Source: Conchocele bisecta (Eukaryota > Mollusca > Bivalvia > Lucinida > Thyasiridae). Taken from it: 64,000 nt of DNA. Shown in pieces: positions 23,401 to 35,228 of the stretch; positions within the stretch are counted from its first letter, which is position 1; every line of letters starts with the position of its first letter. Location of the stretch: NCBI GenBank assembly GCA_029237695.1, contig CM055274.1:17101505-17165504 (forward strand), in the 5' to 3' direction. Made by a program: the position numbers and the translations under genes. The notes under the pieces were generated by a model. That model worked only from the letters and a program-made list of their open reading frames with translations. It was not told where the DNA came from and ran no database searches.

Positions 23401-24944
23401 TTAGTGCTCAGTTAGTTTTACAATCAATGACCAAAGACCACCAACTGCTCTCAGCAGCTGGGCTGCCATAATTGTACATGTCACTAGAGAAACGGAGATA
23501 ATGACACGTGTGGCCAGTGTAGCTTCTGTTCTGCTAGCATACAAATAAAGCCTAATAATGATGTTCTCTTATTGATTGAATATCATCTAACAGTGCAGAA
23601 CCTGACAGGTCTGGGTGTACACAGGTCACGAAGACCATAAACTATTTTTCTCCAGTTACAAACATACTGGTAATTCAATAAAGCAAATTATTTCCCATAA
23701 TTATCTAAAGTAAGGGACAAATGTACAACATGGCATCTTCAATCGTATACCAGCTTCAACAATTTGCTATAATCAGGGTGTTAGAGAATTGTGCATCTTG
23801 CTTGCAAACAGTGCAACTGTTTGCAAGATGCACAATTAACAATGCTCTATGTCAATTGTCAGCAATTGTCAATTGTCATTTGACTGGAAAACTTAAACAT
23901 ACCAGGAAAGTGAATTTAAATGTTTTTGCTTCACGCTAAAAAAAGATAATTTCTCATAGACAGTTAACAGTTTTCATAATTATTTGCATTGCAACAAAGT
24001 GTTTCAGACTAATTTATATTTTAAATGGTTCAAGTGCTATTTAACACAACACAAATTTCCTAAACAAACACAGGTACCATCATTCTATTTTAGTTAATGG
24101 TCAGCCGTTTAATACCAAATCCAGTAAAGTGGTATTTGCTCTGTTAATTATAGCGTTGCAACATTTTCAATGACGTAGCATTCTTTGTTGTGTGAAAATG
24201 GTATTTGAGTACATGTAAGGTCATCCATAATTATATCTCCGTTTCCTGTAACCCGACCGACACGCTAAAAACGGTGCGACCAGATTTTTTTTATTGCAAT
24301 TTCGTTTACAATTTTTTTTATTTTTTTTTTTACATTTTTTTTTTTTTTTTAATTTAGTGCTACAGTGAGTGGGTTAAAAGGGTTAATATAATATCTGGCC
24401 CTAAATGGCATACATGTTCATACAACAACACATACAGCAATTGACATACTTTTATTGCAAGACTTGCAATATTGAATTTAAAAATTATTAATATTAAAAA
24501 GGTACAATATTTTAACACTTGCAATGCATTAACACTTGCAATGCAAGTGTTAAAATATTGTACCTTTTTAATATTAATAATTTTTAAATTCAATGTCATG
24601 TGACTGAAAAGAAAAGAAATTGCCTACCGACCGACCCACTTCTAAAATTCTGGGTCGGGTTACAAGAAATAAACAATTTTTTAAGGACGGCCTAGTTGGT
24701 CATAGGAAAACACCGTCGTACCTTCTGTGTCTACATAAAGAAGACTATGATAGAATGCTGACATGACAGTACCAGTGCAAATAAGAGAGTGTGTTTCAAA
24801 TAGGTACACAGCAAGAATATCCATCAAATCACTATTATATTCAAGGCAGCTCAATTTAATTTATTTTCTGGTTTTGATAAAATAAAATAAACAGTTGATA
24901 GACCTCTGTTCCTTGCTCTAAAGTATCATATGGCTTATAGATGT
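23401..24944. other. no gene; two long palindromes and poly-T
   Basis: A hairpin lies at about 23790-23845 (CATCTTGCTTGCAAACAGT / ACTGTTTGCAAGATG). A larger one at 24468-24598 has arms of about 60 bp (TTTAAAAATTATTAATATTA and complement). Poly-T occurs at 24285-24352. The long minus-strand frame at 24360-24599 is the palindrome read in-frame. Confidence 0.5.
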
Positions 24945-26770
24945 TTGTTTCTTGGTGTTTAATGGCCTATCAACAGCTAGGGTCATGTAAGGCCAGGCAA
25001 ACGGGTTCAATCCCGTATTAACCCTGCTGTATTGGGGGGGGGGGGGGGGGGGGGGGGGGGAATGCATTGGGGGGAAAATCCCAAAATCAGAACGGAATAT
25101 TTACATAGAGAAAAAATATATTCAGCCCTGAAATTAGAATATCCTGACCTGGTGCCAGGTCCATACCACACCAAGTCACTTGGTCCCTTCCCCTAAAATA
25201 GGATTACGAATAATCGTAATACTCACATAAGGGGTATAACCAGATTCAACTGTCACATAAACAAGAGGGCCATGATGGCCCTCAAGAGGGCCATGATGGC
25301 CCTAATTCGCTCACCTGACTCCATGAACACCAGAGGAGAATGTGACATCGAGTTCATGTGTTTTAAAAAAAATTGTGCTATTTTTAGATGGCGGTCATCT
25401 TGGATTAAGCGAGGACTCTCATTTACCAAATCTGAAAATGCTTCACCCAAGGATCTTAACTTCCTATGAAGTTTGGCCAGCATCGGCCATGTGAATAAAT
25501 GGACCTTTTGGCGGCCATCATAGACGTTATAATCATCCGATTCCGACAAATATTGCACCAGAGCAATCGCCTCATCGATACATTCAATTTGATATATGAC
25601 ATGAGCATATTCAGTCAAAAATAAAATTTGACCCCACGGGCCACGCCTATTTTTGACCCCGGGGTCACCATTTTCACAACTTTCTACGAAGTTTAGTCGA
25701 AAACCGGCCAGCGGTTCATGAGAAGATTTTTTAAGAATTTATGCTATTTTTAGACGGCGGCCATCATGGATTAGCGATGACCTCCATTTTAACAAATCTG
25801 AAAAGGCTTCACCCATGGACCATAACTTAAGTTTGGCTACCATGGGCCAAGCGGTTCATGTGAAGAATAATTTTGAAATCTCTAATAAAAGAAATACCTT
25901 TTGACATTTCGGCGGCCATCTTGGATGACACAACAATCCGATTTCGACAAAAAATGTACCAGAGTGATCGCCGCATTGATACCTTCGATTTGATATATAA
26001 CATGACCATATTCGGTCAAAAATAAAATTTTACCAGAATTTGACCCCACGGGCCACGCCCATTTTTGACTCTGATTAGCGATGACCTCCATTTTAACAAA
26101 TCAGAAGGCTTCACCCATGGACCATAACTTTTAAGTTTGGCTACCATGGGCCAAGCGGTTCATGTGAAGAAGAATTTTTAAACCTCTAATAAAAGAACGA
26201 CCTTTTGACCTTTCGGCGGCCATCTTGGATGACATAACCATCCGATTTCGACCAAAATGCACTAGAGTGATCGCCTAATTGATACCTTCAATTTGGTATA
26301 TACGACACCAATTTGACACCACGGGCCACGCCCATTTTTGACCCCGGGGTCACCATTTTATCAACTTTGAAAGAGCATTGTATATCGATCATTCCTATCA
26401 AGTTTTGTCGAAATCCGGTTAGCGGTTCTTGAGAAGAAGATTTTTGAAGAATTTGTGCTATTTTTAGACGGCGGCCATCTTGGATTACGTAATGACGTCA
26501 TTTTAACAATTTTGTAATGCCCCTACCTAAGGACATGACCATGAAGTTTGGTGACTATAGGCCCAATGGTTACTGAGGAGAAGACGTTTGAAAATGTTCA
26601 CGGACGACGACGACGGAGACGGACACATTGCGGTAACAATAGCTCACATGAGCTTCGCTCAGGTGAGCTAAAAATGCCAAAGACGTATACAAGGGACAAA
26701 CCAGGTCTCCAGTCCGAATTCAGGTAAGGGTGAACCCCGATCGTTAAATTACCCATCGCATGTTCCCACA
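24945..26770. repeat. SINE-like repeat split by a pearl-like insertion
   Basis: 24945-25260 and 26671-26770 are the two parts of the repeat seen whole at 5812-6165. A 34-base poly-G lies at 25027-25060. Everything between is the insertion described at 25261-26670. Confidence 0.6.
25261..26670 (+). mobile_element. pearl-like element, AACAAGAGGGCC family, with empty-site boundaries
   Basis: The complete layout is left end ACAAGAGGGCCATGATGGCC (with an extra AAGAGGGCCATGATGGCC duplication), several core units, a GGACGACGACGACGGAGAC microsatellite at 26600-26625 and the hairpin AGCTCACATGAGCTTCGC ... GGTGAGCT. The uninterrupted repeat at 6052-6075 gives the empty site, GTCACACAAAATTCC. Here the same words are split with no obvious target duplication, as expected for Helitron/Helentron-type insertion. 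Confidence 0.75.
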
Positions 26771-28394
26771 TGGCTTATAGAATATGTACCCAAACATATC
26801 GTCATTCAGAAATAGGAGAACTATGGACAATATTTATTTTCCACCTTTTAACCATGCCATGCTGAATTAAATTTTGTCGAGTTTTCTCAAACAAAAACAT
26901 GGTTTGGAAGCAATTTAGAATCATTTCAATTGGAAATTATTGTAAAGTGCTGTCAAACCAGGTCTATCTAGATAAAAAAGAAAATAAGACACAACAGCAG
27001 ACGACAATGTTCGTTTCCCGCCTTTTCAGGGTTAAGGTACCGTGCAGGGATTCCGATTTCGCTGGGGGAAAAAAAAATAATCGCCACTTCAAAAAAAAAA
27101 TAATATATTTCTCACCAATTGTTTATTTTTATCGCCAATTGCGAAAGTGGTGATCGCCAGCGGAATCCCTGACCATGTACAAGATGATGCCTCAGATTGT
27201 CCATATGTGTGGCCGTGACTGGAGAAATGGGGCTTATGGATTTATGACCAGTGTAGCTCCTGATCAAATAGCACTCTTGTAGCCTGATTTACCATTTATA
27301 TTGTTGTAAGTACTTCATTGATGGAGTGGCGAACATTGCAGATCCTGATCAGACTGTGCGAATGCACAGGCTGATCTGGATCTACACTGGTCACAAAACG
27401 CATAAGCCCCAAATCTCCAGTAAGTTTTCATTGATCTGGATCTACACTGGTCACAAAACGCTGGTCACAAAACGCATAAGCCCCATATCTCCAGTAAGTT
27501 TTCATCGCTTTATGGATGCATATATGACCTGTTGAATAAAATAAATTAACCCTTAGACCGCTACACACAACAATTGTCGTCTGCTGTTGCTTTTATATCT
27601 TGCCTTATTTGTCAATAAAAAACATGGTTTGACAGAACTTCAAAATCATTCTCAATTCTGAAATTCTGTCAAAGCATGTTGTAAATTATTCTAAAGTGCT
27701 GTCAAAGCATATTTTTGATGATAAAAATGGAAACTAGAAAATAAACAGCAGACGACACAAAATTAAGGATGTGGTGCAAAAAAAAATAATATTTGTTTGC
27801 AATACTAGAAACTTTTTTTACCAAACCCCGATTTTTGCAGGCGAATCATGTGCCATTTAGAAATACAATTGAAATTGAGAATTAAAGCATGTTTTACTGA
27901 TATTTTTCATCGCCTTCTGTGCCTATAATGGTTAAAAAATCTGGAAAAGGTTTGCAACTAAGGGTTTTCCTAAGACTTTGAACGCAGCAACTCTGCAAAT
28001 GTTACTTTAGTATCCATTTTCAAAGATGGAGTTGAGGAAAATAATTATATATTATCGCGACAGATTCATGTTAAAAGCATGTAATACATCATATTTTGAC
28101 AAGATTACAATTATTATGGAAGATGAATTGCTACGAATTTTGACTGTAAAATGGGATTCTGAAAAATGCATGCACTGGTCGAGATAAGGATGTCGGGCGG
28201 ATCCAGGATTGATGTGTCGAGGGGCGTGGATTCTCAATTCTGCACGAGACACATTATTGGTTCCTACATTATCCATCCAACACCAGAATGAAGACTGAAA
28301 TACCCTCCACAGGCACTTTATATTATAAAAGTAAACCCGCAACACAATAGTGGGATGGCAGCATGGAAGTGGATTGATTTACCTTGGAGACGGC
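26771..28394. repeat. fold-back elements and a dispersed repeat; no gene
   Basis: Fold-back copies lie at 26860-27020 (TTAGAATCATTTCAATTGG hairpin) and 27548-27760 (AACCCTTAGACC end, ATTGTCGTCTGCTGTTGC). 27325-27500 contains GATCAGACTGTGCG and GATCTGGATCTACACTGGTC, with the latter duplicated; the same repeat is at 31865-31935 and 43370-43430. The frame at 27326-27535 and the one at 28052-28345 show nothing recognisable. Confidence 0.5.
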
Positions 28395-28902
28395 TCACTA
28401 ATTGTAAGTTACTAATGCACTTGGCTGTGATAATGTAATAAATTCAGTATAATAAAAAATAATAAATTTATCATAAAATTGAAAATTTCTCCCTCAAAGT
28501 ATACTTTGCTTAACTAAAGTATACTTTGCAATGTTGGTGAAATAGGCTACTGATTTGCGCAGGATTGCGCAATCGACCACGATCATTTCCGCCCCGGGTT
28601 GTTCGGTGCGACATCTGCCTATATCCAGGCGCGGATACAGAAATAATTGGGGGGGGGGGGGGGGGGTCTGTAATTAAAATTTGGCATAGTAAACCTTCCG
28701 CGCACGTGAAATTGTAAAGTCGGGGTGGTCTGGGGGTTCTCCCCCAGGAAATTTTGAAATGCCACATCGCCGCAGATGCGATTTCCTGACACCTAGGCCA
28801 CGAAAAAAGTCATCCAACTATTAGAATATTGTAGATTAATTTTTTTTGCCGGGAGCAGGACCCCCTGGGGCCCTCCCCCCCCACCCCCTGTATCCGCGCC
28901 TG
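28395..28902. repeat. partial MITE and a 280-bp TIR element
   Basis: 28395-28555 is the right part of the GTAGCCGATTTC MITE. 28624-28902 is bounded by CCAGGCGCGGATACAG and CTGTATCCGCGCCTG (inverted) and holds a poly-G run at 28650-28666. Confidence 0.6.
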
Positions 28903-29002
28903 ATATATGTTGTTTAACAATAATATCAAAAGGATTCCAATGAAAAAAAAATTGCATATATCGGTGGGGAAATGTCTATATTTGTCTGTAATGACATTCG
29001 TT

Positions 29003-29160
29003 TGTTTATTGGTGTTTAATGGCCTATCAACAGCCAAGGTCATGTAAGGCGCAGGTTCGATCCCGTTTTAACCTGCTGCATTGGGTAATCCCAAAATCAG
29101 AACGGAATATTTACAGAGAAAAAATATATTCAGCCCTGAAATTAGAATAACCTGAAGAGT
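29003..29160. repeat. SINE-like repeat, partial
   Basis: TTGGTGTTTAATGGCCTATC, CAGGTTCGATCCCG and CAGAACGGAATATTTAC match the copies at 5812 and 24945. Confidence 0.6.
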
Positions 29161-29371
29161 TAAAGGACATTACAGACAGTCGGACGGGCGTGACGATAGT
29201 CCCCGCCTTTCGTTTTTAAAAAGCGCGGGGATAATAATCTATTTTTTTGGTGCATTAACATTTTGTTATTTGCAATTGTCGTATTGAACTATCCACAACC
29301 AGCTAGACAGTTAGAAATGTGTATAGATTCTGCAAACATAGCAAGAAAACGTGGGGTTAAGATATAGACCA

Positions 29372-29677
29372 GTAGCCGATTTCATCAACATTGCAAAGTA
29401 TACTTTCCTAGCAAAGTATACTTTGAGGGAGAAATTTTCAATTTTAGGATCAATTTATTAATTTTTATTATACTGAATTTATTACATTATCACAGCCAAT
29501 TTTGGCTGTGATAATGTAATAAATTCAGTATAATAATTCTGCATAGTTTTAATCATCATAATATATGCAATCGTTAGTTCTGCATGAAATAATGCATTTC
29601 GGAAAAATCAATGATTGCTCCCTCAAAGTATACTTTGCTAGGAAAGTATACTTTGCAATTTTGATGAAATCGGCTAC
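29372..29677. mobile_element. MITE with nested palindrome, second full copy
   Basis: 306 bp, same termini, inner inverted AAAGTATAC pair and central hairpin as 5441-5745. Confidence 0.8.
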
Positions 29678-29852
29678 AGATGGCCGCGGACCGCATGTCG
29701 AGCCCGCCGAGGCATTTGAAGGTATTAAAAACTTTAACGCAGATTTCAGACGGACGGACGGACACCCGGACGTCATTGTGATCACTATGTCTCGCTTTCC
29801 GCAAGCGTCATTGTGATCACTATGTCTCGCTTTCCGCAAGCGGGCTCGACAA
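29678..29852 (+). mobile_element. pearl-like short element with duplicated end
   Basis: GATGGCCGCGGACCGCATGT left end, GGACGGACGGACACCCGGAC, then the terminal block TCATTGTGATCACTATGTCT ... CCGCAAGCG occurs twice in tandem before the closing GGGCTCGACA. The overlapping frames on both strands are not genes. Confidence 0.55.
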
Positions 29853-30154
29853 AAACTATGAATAAAACCTTTGAAAAAACTTGGAATTTTTGTAACTTGA
29901 ATATTTTCACTTATATTTGTTCAATCACAATAAACCAAACATTTTTGTGAATGGTTTAATGTGTTTAATTTGGAAATGCATTGTTTCTTAAAGTCATGTT
30001 TTCATTGACTAACCACAAAGTGCCTGTGAGACCCTCATAAATGACAATGTTCAAGCAGACGAGCGATGCAAATTATTTGGACAATATATCTCAAAGAGAC
30101 AAACTAACTTTCACACATCATCTACGGTATCACATACTCCACTCATGAACTTAC

Positions 30155-30174
30155 CCCTCATCTGCTGCAGTCAT
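30155..30174 (-). CDS. possible first coding exon of a host gene
   Basis: Minus strand CACCATGACTGCAGCAGATG has a good animal start context and runs for 20 coding bases into a consensus donor (GGGTAAGT). The upstream 250 bp is less AT-rich than its surroundings and repeat-poor, compatible with a promoter/5' UTR. The gene would run towards lower coordinates, the same direction as the BEN-like exons near 20 kb, but linkage is not shown. A short chance match is possible. Confidence 0.35.
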
Positions 30175-32303
30175 GGTGGATGCTTATCGCACGCTTATCA
30201 CGTGCTGCACGCTTACGCATGTTGTGGCGCGAAGTATGAGCTGTTGTTGTTGTTGTCCATTTTGAAACTCCGGCGCTGTTTTCTTGTTTTGACTTGATTG
30301 ACTGTGCAATGGTGGATCCACTGTGCGTTATTGTCTATACGGAGATACTGACCGGCTCCCAGCATGTTCATGCAAGGATTTTAAGTTAAGTCTCTGGTTC
30401 ATGCTGCACTCCGAGACAAAGAGTGTCCGCCAATCATCCGTGCGGCCCATCAAAGTCACTAACAGATATAAGACATAAATTGGCCGCCAACTGCAAAAAG
30501 GGATCTCACGACGTTTGAGGCCAGAATAGCCTCAGACTGGGTCGAATAATGAAGATAGGCCCTGTCTTAGATCAGCCTGCGCATACGCTCAGTCTTATCA
30601 CGACAGCTTGTGCAGGCGCGCGGTCTGTTCAATACCTACACTAGTCACAATTCCGTCAACCAAACAGTGTTTATGCGCCATGAATAACTTCTTGATAAAT
30701 CTCAGATTATACACCGGTACACATGTAAATCAATATCTACACTGACCAAACATGCCATCTCCTATGTGTATTTAGTCACCAGGCAAACATGCACGCATAA
30801 TGTCACTCATGTTTGTGTATGTTTTGTTCACAAAAGTATTCATTCTCCGTTAGTTGAATAGTTTGAAATTAACCCTTTGAGACCCGAAAGCCCGTTATAG
30901 CGGGTTATGCAAACAGTGCAGATCCAGATGAGCCGGCTCGTAGCGAGCCGTCTCATCAGGATCTGCACTGTTTGAAGTCATTTTCATATCTTTGAGAACA
31001 AGAAATACCCCCTTTTCATAAATGGACTTACTAGTCTGAAAATCACTCTGTACCGATTGGATTGGTTGCAAAATTAACATATCAAAATCGAGTCCAATTA
31101 TTTATATTAGGGATGAAAGGGTTAACAAATGAACCGATTTGAAAGTGAGTTCACATACAGCATACGTGGTCAGAAAGTGTTGTAACAACGAACCATCTAG
31201 TGTTGCCCAATCAATTGTATTTTTCTCTTTCATTCCATTTCTATGATAACGTCCTCTTTCAATGTCTATATAACGTGTGATCAGCTCGTGTAATAAGCTC
31301 GTGTAATAAAACCGCCAGTTGAGTGTATGCTTTTTGTCTGGCTGTCGTGTTAGACGATTATCATGGATATATTGACTATGGCTTAGTTTATTTCCATATA
31401 TTGTATTCCGTATTCTGTAGAAATACAATGCGTTGAAATAAAATCGACCACACTCTGTCTAAGAGCAGGCGCGGATGCAGGCTGTGCGTGTCCGGCGCAC
31501 ACACCTACGTTTATATCTTAACACATTAAGATCTGATTATTTTTCTTATTTTTCGTGTAGTTGTTACCACTCAGTTGAACCGTCTCGTTGAGACGATTCA
31601 GCTGAGTGGTAACAACATACACTTTTGATGAGAAATGATAAACATTGCAGAAAAAAGTTTACGATCATGTATGTCTCATTTAAAATGAGAATCAACGTCC
31701 CCTCTATAAGTACATATGACTGTGACTGGAGAAATGAAGCTTGTGGAAATTGTGACCAATGTATACGTAGCTCCTGTTCAAATAGCACACTTCTGTAGAC
31801 TGATAACGCTATACTAGTGTGTGTTAGAATCATGACTGTTGTTTCATTGACGGGTATACCGATCAGTGCAGATCCTGATCAGACTGTGCGGATGCACAGG
31901 CTGCTCTGGGATTCTACACTGGTCGCAAAGGTCATAAGCCACATTTCTGTGGACACAATACTGGGATCGAACCATAGGTCAACTATATAGGTCAACTAAT
32001 ATGCCCATGGTATGCACAGTTGCAGAATTTTAAAGATTATGCCATAGCCGCGGTACGTTATACCATGATCATTATGACCATTAACGCTTAAATGCGGGAA
32101 CCGAACATTATCGTATGCTATTGTTTCATATCGTTTTGTCTTATTTCTCAATAAAACATAGTTTGACAGCACTTGAGAATCATTTCCATTGAAAATGATT
32201 CTCTAAAGCACTGCCAATGATGTTTTTATCGGGAGGGGGGAAATGGAAATAAAACATAACCAGTACACGAAAATAGATAATTCAGCATTTTCAAACAATC
32301 ATA
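30175..32303. other. no gene; palindromes and dispersed repeats
   Basis: 30885-30990 is a palindromic repeat (CAGTGCAGATCC ... GGATCTGCACTG, centre GGCTCGTAGCGAGCC). 31562-31612 is a hairpin CCACTCAGTTGAACCGTCTC / GAGACGATTCAGCTGAGTGG. 31865-31935 is the GATCAGACTGTGCGG repeat. 32090-32260 is a fold-back copy (GAGAATCATTTCC). 30430-30860 is non-repetitive but shows no exon signals I trust. Confidence 0.45.
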
Positions 32304-32803
32304 NNNNNNNNNNNNNNNNNNNNNNNNNNNNNNNNNNNNNNNNNNNNNNNNNNNNNNNNNNNNNNNNNNNNNNNNNNNNNNNNNNNNNNNNNNNNNNNNN
32401 NNNNNNNNNNNNNNNNNNNNNNNNNNNNNNNNNNNNNNNNNNNNNNNNNNNNNNNNNNNNNNNNNNNNNNNNNNNNNNNNNNNNNNNNNNNNNNNNNNNN
32501 NNNNNNNNNNNNNNNNNNNNNNNNNNNNNNNNNNNNNNNNNNNNNNNNNNNNNNNNNNNNNNNNNNNNNNNNNNNNNNNNNNNNNNNNNNNNNNNNNNNN
32601 NNNNNNNNNNNNNNNNNNNNNNNNNNNNNNNNNNNNNNNNNNNNNNNNNNNNNNNNNNNNNNNNNNNNNNNNNNNNNNNNNNNNNNNNNNNNNNNNNNNN
32701 NNNNNNNNNNNNNNNNNNNNNNNNNNNNNNNNNNNNNNNNNNNNNNNNNNNNNNNNNNNNNNNNNNNNNNNNNNNNNNNNNNNNNNNNNNNNNNNNNNNN
32801 NNN
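32304..32803. other. assembly gap, 500 N
   Basis: Exactly 500 undetermined bases, a placeholder length. It separates unrelated repeat DNA on the left from the interior of Polinton copy 1 on the right, so the Polinton's left end is missing or misplaced here. Confidence 0.99.
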
Positions 32804-32907
32804 GTTTCGTCATTATAATCATCTATGTCATCATCTATGTCATCATCATCCGCATCGAGGTAATCGTCCTCGCCGATTTCATCCATGTCAATATCGTAAT
32901 CAGCCAT
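32804..32907 (-). CDS. very acidic ORF, truncated by the gap
   Basis: From an ATG at 32905-32907 the minus strand is open for 34 codons into the N run. Residues are mostly Asp/Glu (DIDMDEIGEDDYLDADDDDI). It lies divergent to the capsid gene with about 65 bp between the starts. Unknown function; acidic low-complexity proteins are common in Polinton and viral genomes but this is no basis for a name. Confidence 0.45.
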
Positions 32908-32971
32908 ATTAATTTCTTAAAATTAATTATGTATTAAAGACAAAACCATACGGGTTTAATATAGATTCACT

Positions 32972-34267
32972 ATGTCTTCGAGTCAATACGGTCGTAAACT
33001 CAATCCATACCGCAGACTGCGTGAGCCCCTCGGGCAAAAGGCGTGAGACAGAGTGTCGTTATTACGAACAACCCATCGACGATCGACCAGAACCAGCAGC
33101 TCTTGGTCCGCTTCCCCAACCTCGGAGCTAACGACGTCATTGTGCCGGGTACTGTTCGCCTCGCTTTCACTATTTCGCTGACGTCGACGGACGCGGACCG
33201 AACCGTCGTTCAGAACATTGGTCGCGCCATCGTCAAGAAGACCATGATAAAGATTTCTGGTAATGAGGTGATGTCGATCGACGACAGCGACATCTACCAT
33301 TGCTATCAGGACCTGTGGAAGACGGCGCAAGAGCGCGAAAACGCTGTCTATCAGGGTATTGACACAAGCAAAAATAAGAACGTAACCAAACTTAGAATCG
33401 GGGCTGCTAACAAGGTAGATAACAACGCGAGCGACAACGCGGTCGCGGGCGCTTACGGCAACCGCTTCTACATCCCGCTCGACTTTGAGTTGCTGGAGAG
33501 TCACATGCCCTACTATCAGAGTGCTTTGGCTGACCGCCTCGAATACGAACTAACGTTCAACGACTACGCACGAGTTCTCATAGCCAGCGACCAGTTATCG
33601 ACGTATACGATCGATAATGTTTCGCTGGAGTATGACATGGTCACGATGCCCGAACTAGCGCGATTGATCAGAACCCAGTACGCCGGGCGCGTTGCCATAC
33701 TTTACGACCAAGTTCTTCGCCATCGCAAGATGACGAAAGACAAAGGCGACACATTGTGGAATATTAACGTCAACGTACCCGCCCGCTCGATGAAAGGTAT
33801 ACTGATGCTGTTCGAGGAGGCTAGGTTCGCGTTCGGTGGTAGAAAAACCGACAAATTCTATAACCCCAAAATCACGAAGGTAGAGGTGACGATCGAGGGA
33901 GTACCCAATCAACTCTACAGCGCGGGTCTTCGCGCGCACCAGCAGTGGGACGAAGTAAGAAAGCAGTTTGCTGCCGGCCTCCAAGCGCTCCCCGGAGGTT
34001 GCCGCGGTTGCCAAAGACCTGCATCTCTCGGCAGTCTCCCTCGCGGAGTTTCTGAATACCAAATACGCGCTATGGTTAGACATGCGAGCCAGCGACGACG
34101 ACCAAATACACGGTAGCGGACGCCAAGTTGAGAACGCTAGCGAGGGTGTGACGATCCAGATAACCAAAGAGGCGGATGGAAATGGCGCATTGAACGTGTA
34201 CTTATATATAATTACAGACGCACAACTGAACATCGAAGATGGCCGATACGTCTCAGCACTCTACTAA
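32972..34267 (+). pseudogene. major capsid protein (double jelly-roll type), two frameshifts
   Basis: Reading starts at the ATG at 32972 in frame 2, changes to frame 1 near 33040, and back to frame 2 near 33970, ending at TAA 34267, about 430 codons in all. Each part is open and continues the sense of the previous one. The middle 300 residues include RFPNLGANDVIVPGTVRLAF and KISGNEVMSIDDSDIYHC, hallmarks of capsid-type genes in animal Polintons and Polinton-like viruses, and the C-terminus ends in YLYIITDAQLNIEDGRYV. The protein would form the icosahedral shell. It overlaps the ATPase start by 29 bp, as in a compact virus-like operon. Capsid assignment rests on my recall of these families plus its position beside the packaging ATPase; no structure was computed. 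The two breaks may be real decay or indel errors. Confidence 0.72.
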
Positions 34268-34982
34268 ATCTAACAATTTATTAATTAATTTTAAGAAAAT
34301 TAGCAATCATTCTAACGATTTATTAATTAAGAAATTTGATAATTCTAAAGAATTAATTAAGAAAATTAGCAATCAATACCAATTCACGATTGGAGATGCC
34401 CACTCTGCCATAATATGTGGGCAGACAGGATGTGGAAAAACGCTTTTCATCCTAGACTTGCTCGAGGGCTCCTACCGCGATGCCTTTCGTCACATTGTGA
34501 TCCTGTGTCCCACTGTGCGCCACAACGATACTTATCAGCGGCGCCCGTGGATATGGACCGACCATGAGGTATACGTTATTGACCCCGGTGATAGGCTTCA
34601 CGATTGGTTGCGTGGTTTATACCAAAAATTCCAGGGTGAGCCCACCCTATACGTGATTGACGATTGCTCGGCCAAGGCGGCGATGACCAAAAAGAAAGAC
34701 ATGCTCTCCGAGCTCGCATTTTCTGGCCGCCATGCTAGGCAAAGCGTATGGATATCCACTCAAAAGTACAACGCCGTCCTCAAGGATCTGCGCAAGCAAA
34801 CGAAATGGGTCGCCCTCTTTCACTGCAAGGACCGAGACTCATTCGATGACTGTCTTCGAGAGAATGACGTTATCCCAACGCGCGAGGAGCGCCTGGAGGT
34901 TCGACAGATGCTTTCGGAAACAAAGCACGCCAAGCTTTTGCTAAAGACTGATCAACCAACTACTTACGAAGTTATCAATTAA
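34239..34982 (+). CDS. genome-packaging ATPase (FtsK/HerA, A32-like)
   Basis: An intact 247-residue protein. Walker A GQTGCGKT is at residues 61-68, Walker B LYVIDD at 137-142, and the STQKYN sensor-like motif at 173-178. These are the motifs of the A32/HerA packaging ATPases of Polintons, virophages and large DNA viruses, which pump DNA into capsids. The first 45 residues are Lys/Asn/Ile-rich and come from an AT-rich repeat (see 34274-34380), so the true start might be downstream. The given ATG sits inside the end of the capsid gene, a normal spacing for these elements. It is one of the few unbroken genes of this copy. Confidence 0.88.
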   Translation: MADTSQHSTKSNNLLINFKKISNHSNDLLIKKFDNSKELIKKISNQYQFTIGDAHSAIICGQTGCGKTLFILDLLEGSYRDAFRHIVILCPTVRHNDTYQRRPWIWTDHEVYVIDPGDRLHDWLRGLYQKFQGEPTLYVIDDCSAKAAMTKKKDMLSELAFSGRHARQSVWISTQKYNAVLKDLRKQTKWVALFHCKDRDSFDDCLRENDVIPTREERLEVRQMLSETKHAKLLLKTDQPTTYEVIN

Positions 34983-35228
34983 TTTTATAATTAATTAGCA
35001 ATTACTGAACAAATGCTGAACAATGCTTAGCAATTGCTGAACAATGCTGAACAAATGCTTAACAAATGTTGAACAAATGCTGAACAATGGTTAACAATGT
35101 TAACAATTTGGTGCTCCGCTGCAAGCTTTGTTGCGAGCATAATGGTGATCATAAGTATCGGGTGGTGCGCTTGGCAATATGTTAAAGTGATGAGACTTGT
35201 TAGAATAGTTAAATTAATTTAAAGAAAA
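34983..35228. repeat. intergenic iteron-like repeat
   Basis: Between ATPase and the next gene, about nine degenerate copies of a 9-12 bp word (GCTGAACAAAT / GCTTAACAA / GTTGAACAAAT) run from 35003 to 35110. The AT-rich motif AATTAATTAGCAAT just before it also occurs inside the ATPase N-terminal coding region at 34300-34375. Possible role in replication or transcription control is inference. Confidence 0.5.

Noticed and set aside
24360..24599. 79-codon minus-strand ORF
   Set aside because: It reads through both arms of a perfect palindrome, giving a mirrored low-complexity peptide.
31102..31428. 108-codon minus-strand frame
   Set aside because: No domain, no splice or start context, no repeat partner; length is possible by chance in AT-rich DNA.
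32226..32907. Long frames across the N gap on both strands
   Set aside because: They consist almost entirely of undetermined bases; only the 34 acidic codons at 32804-32907 carry real sequence.
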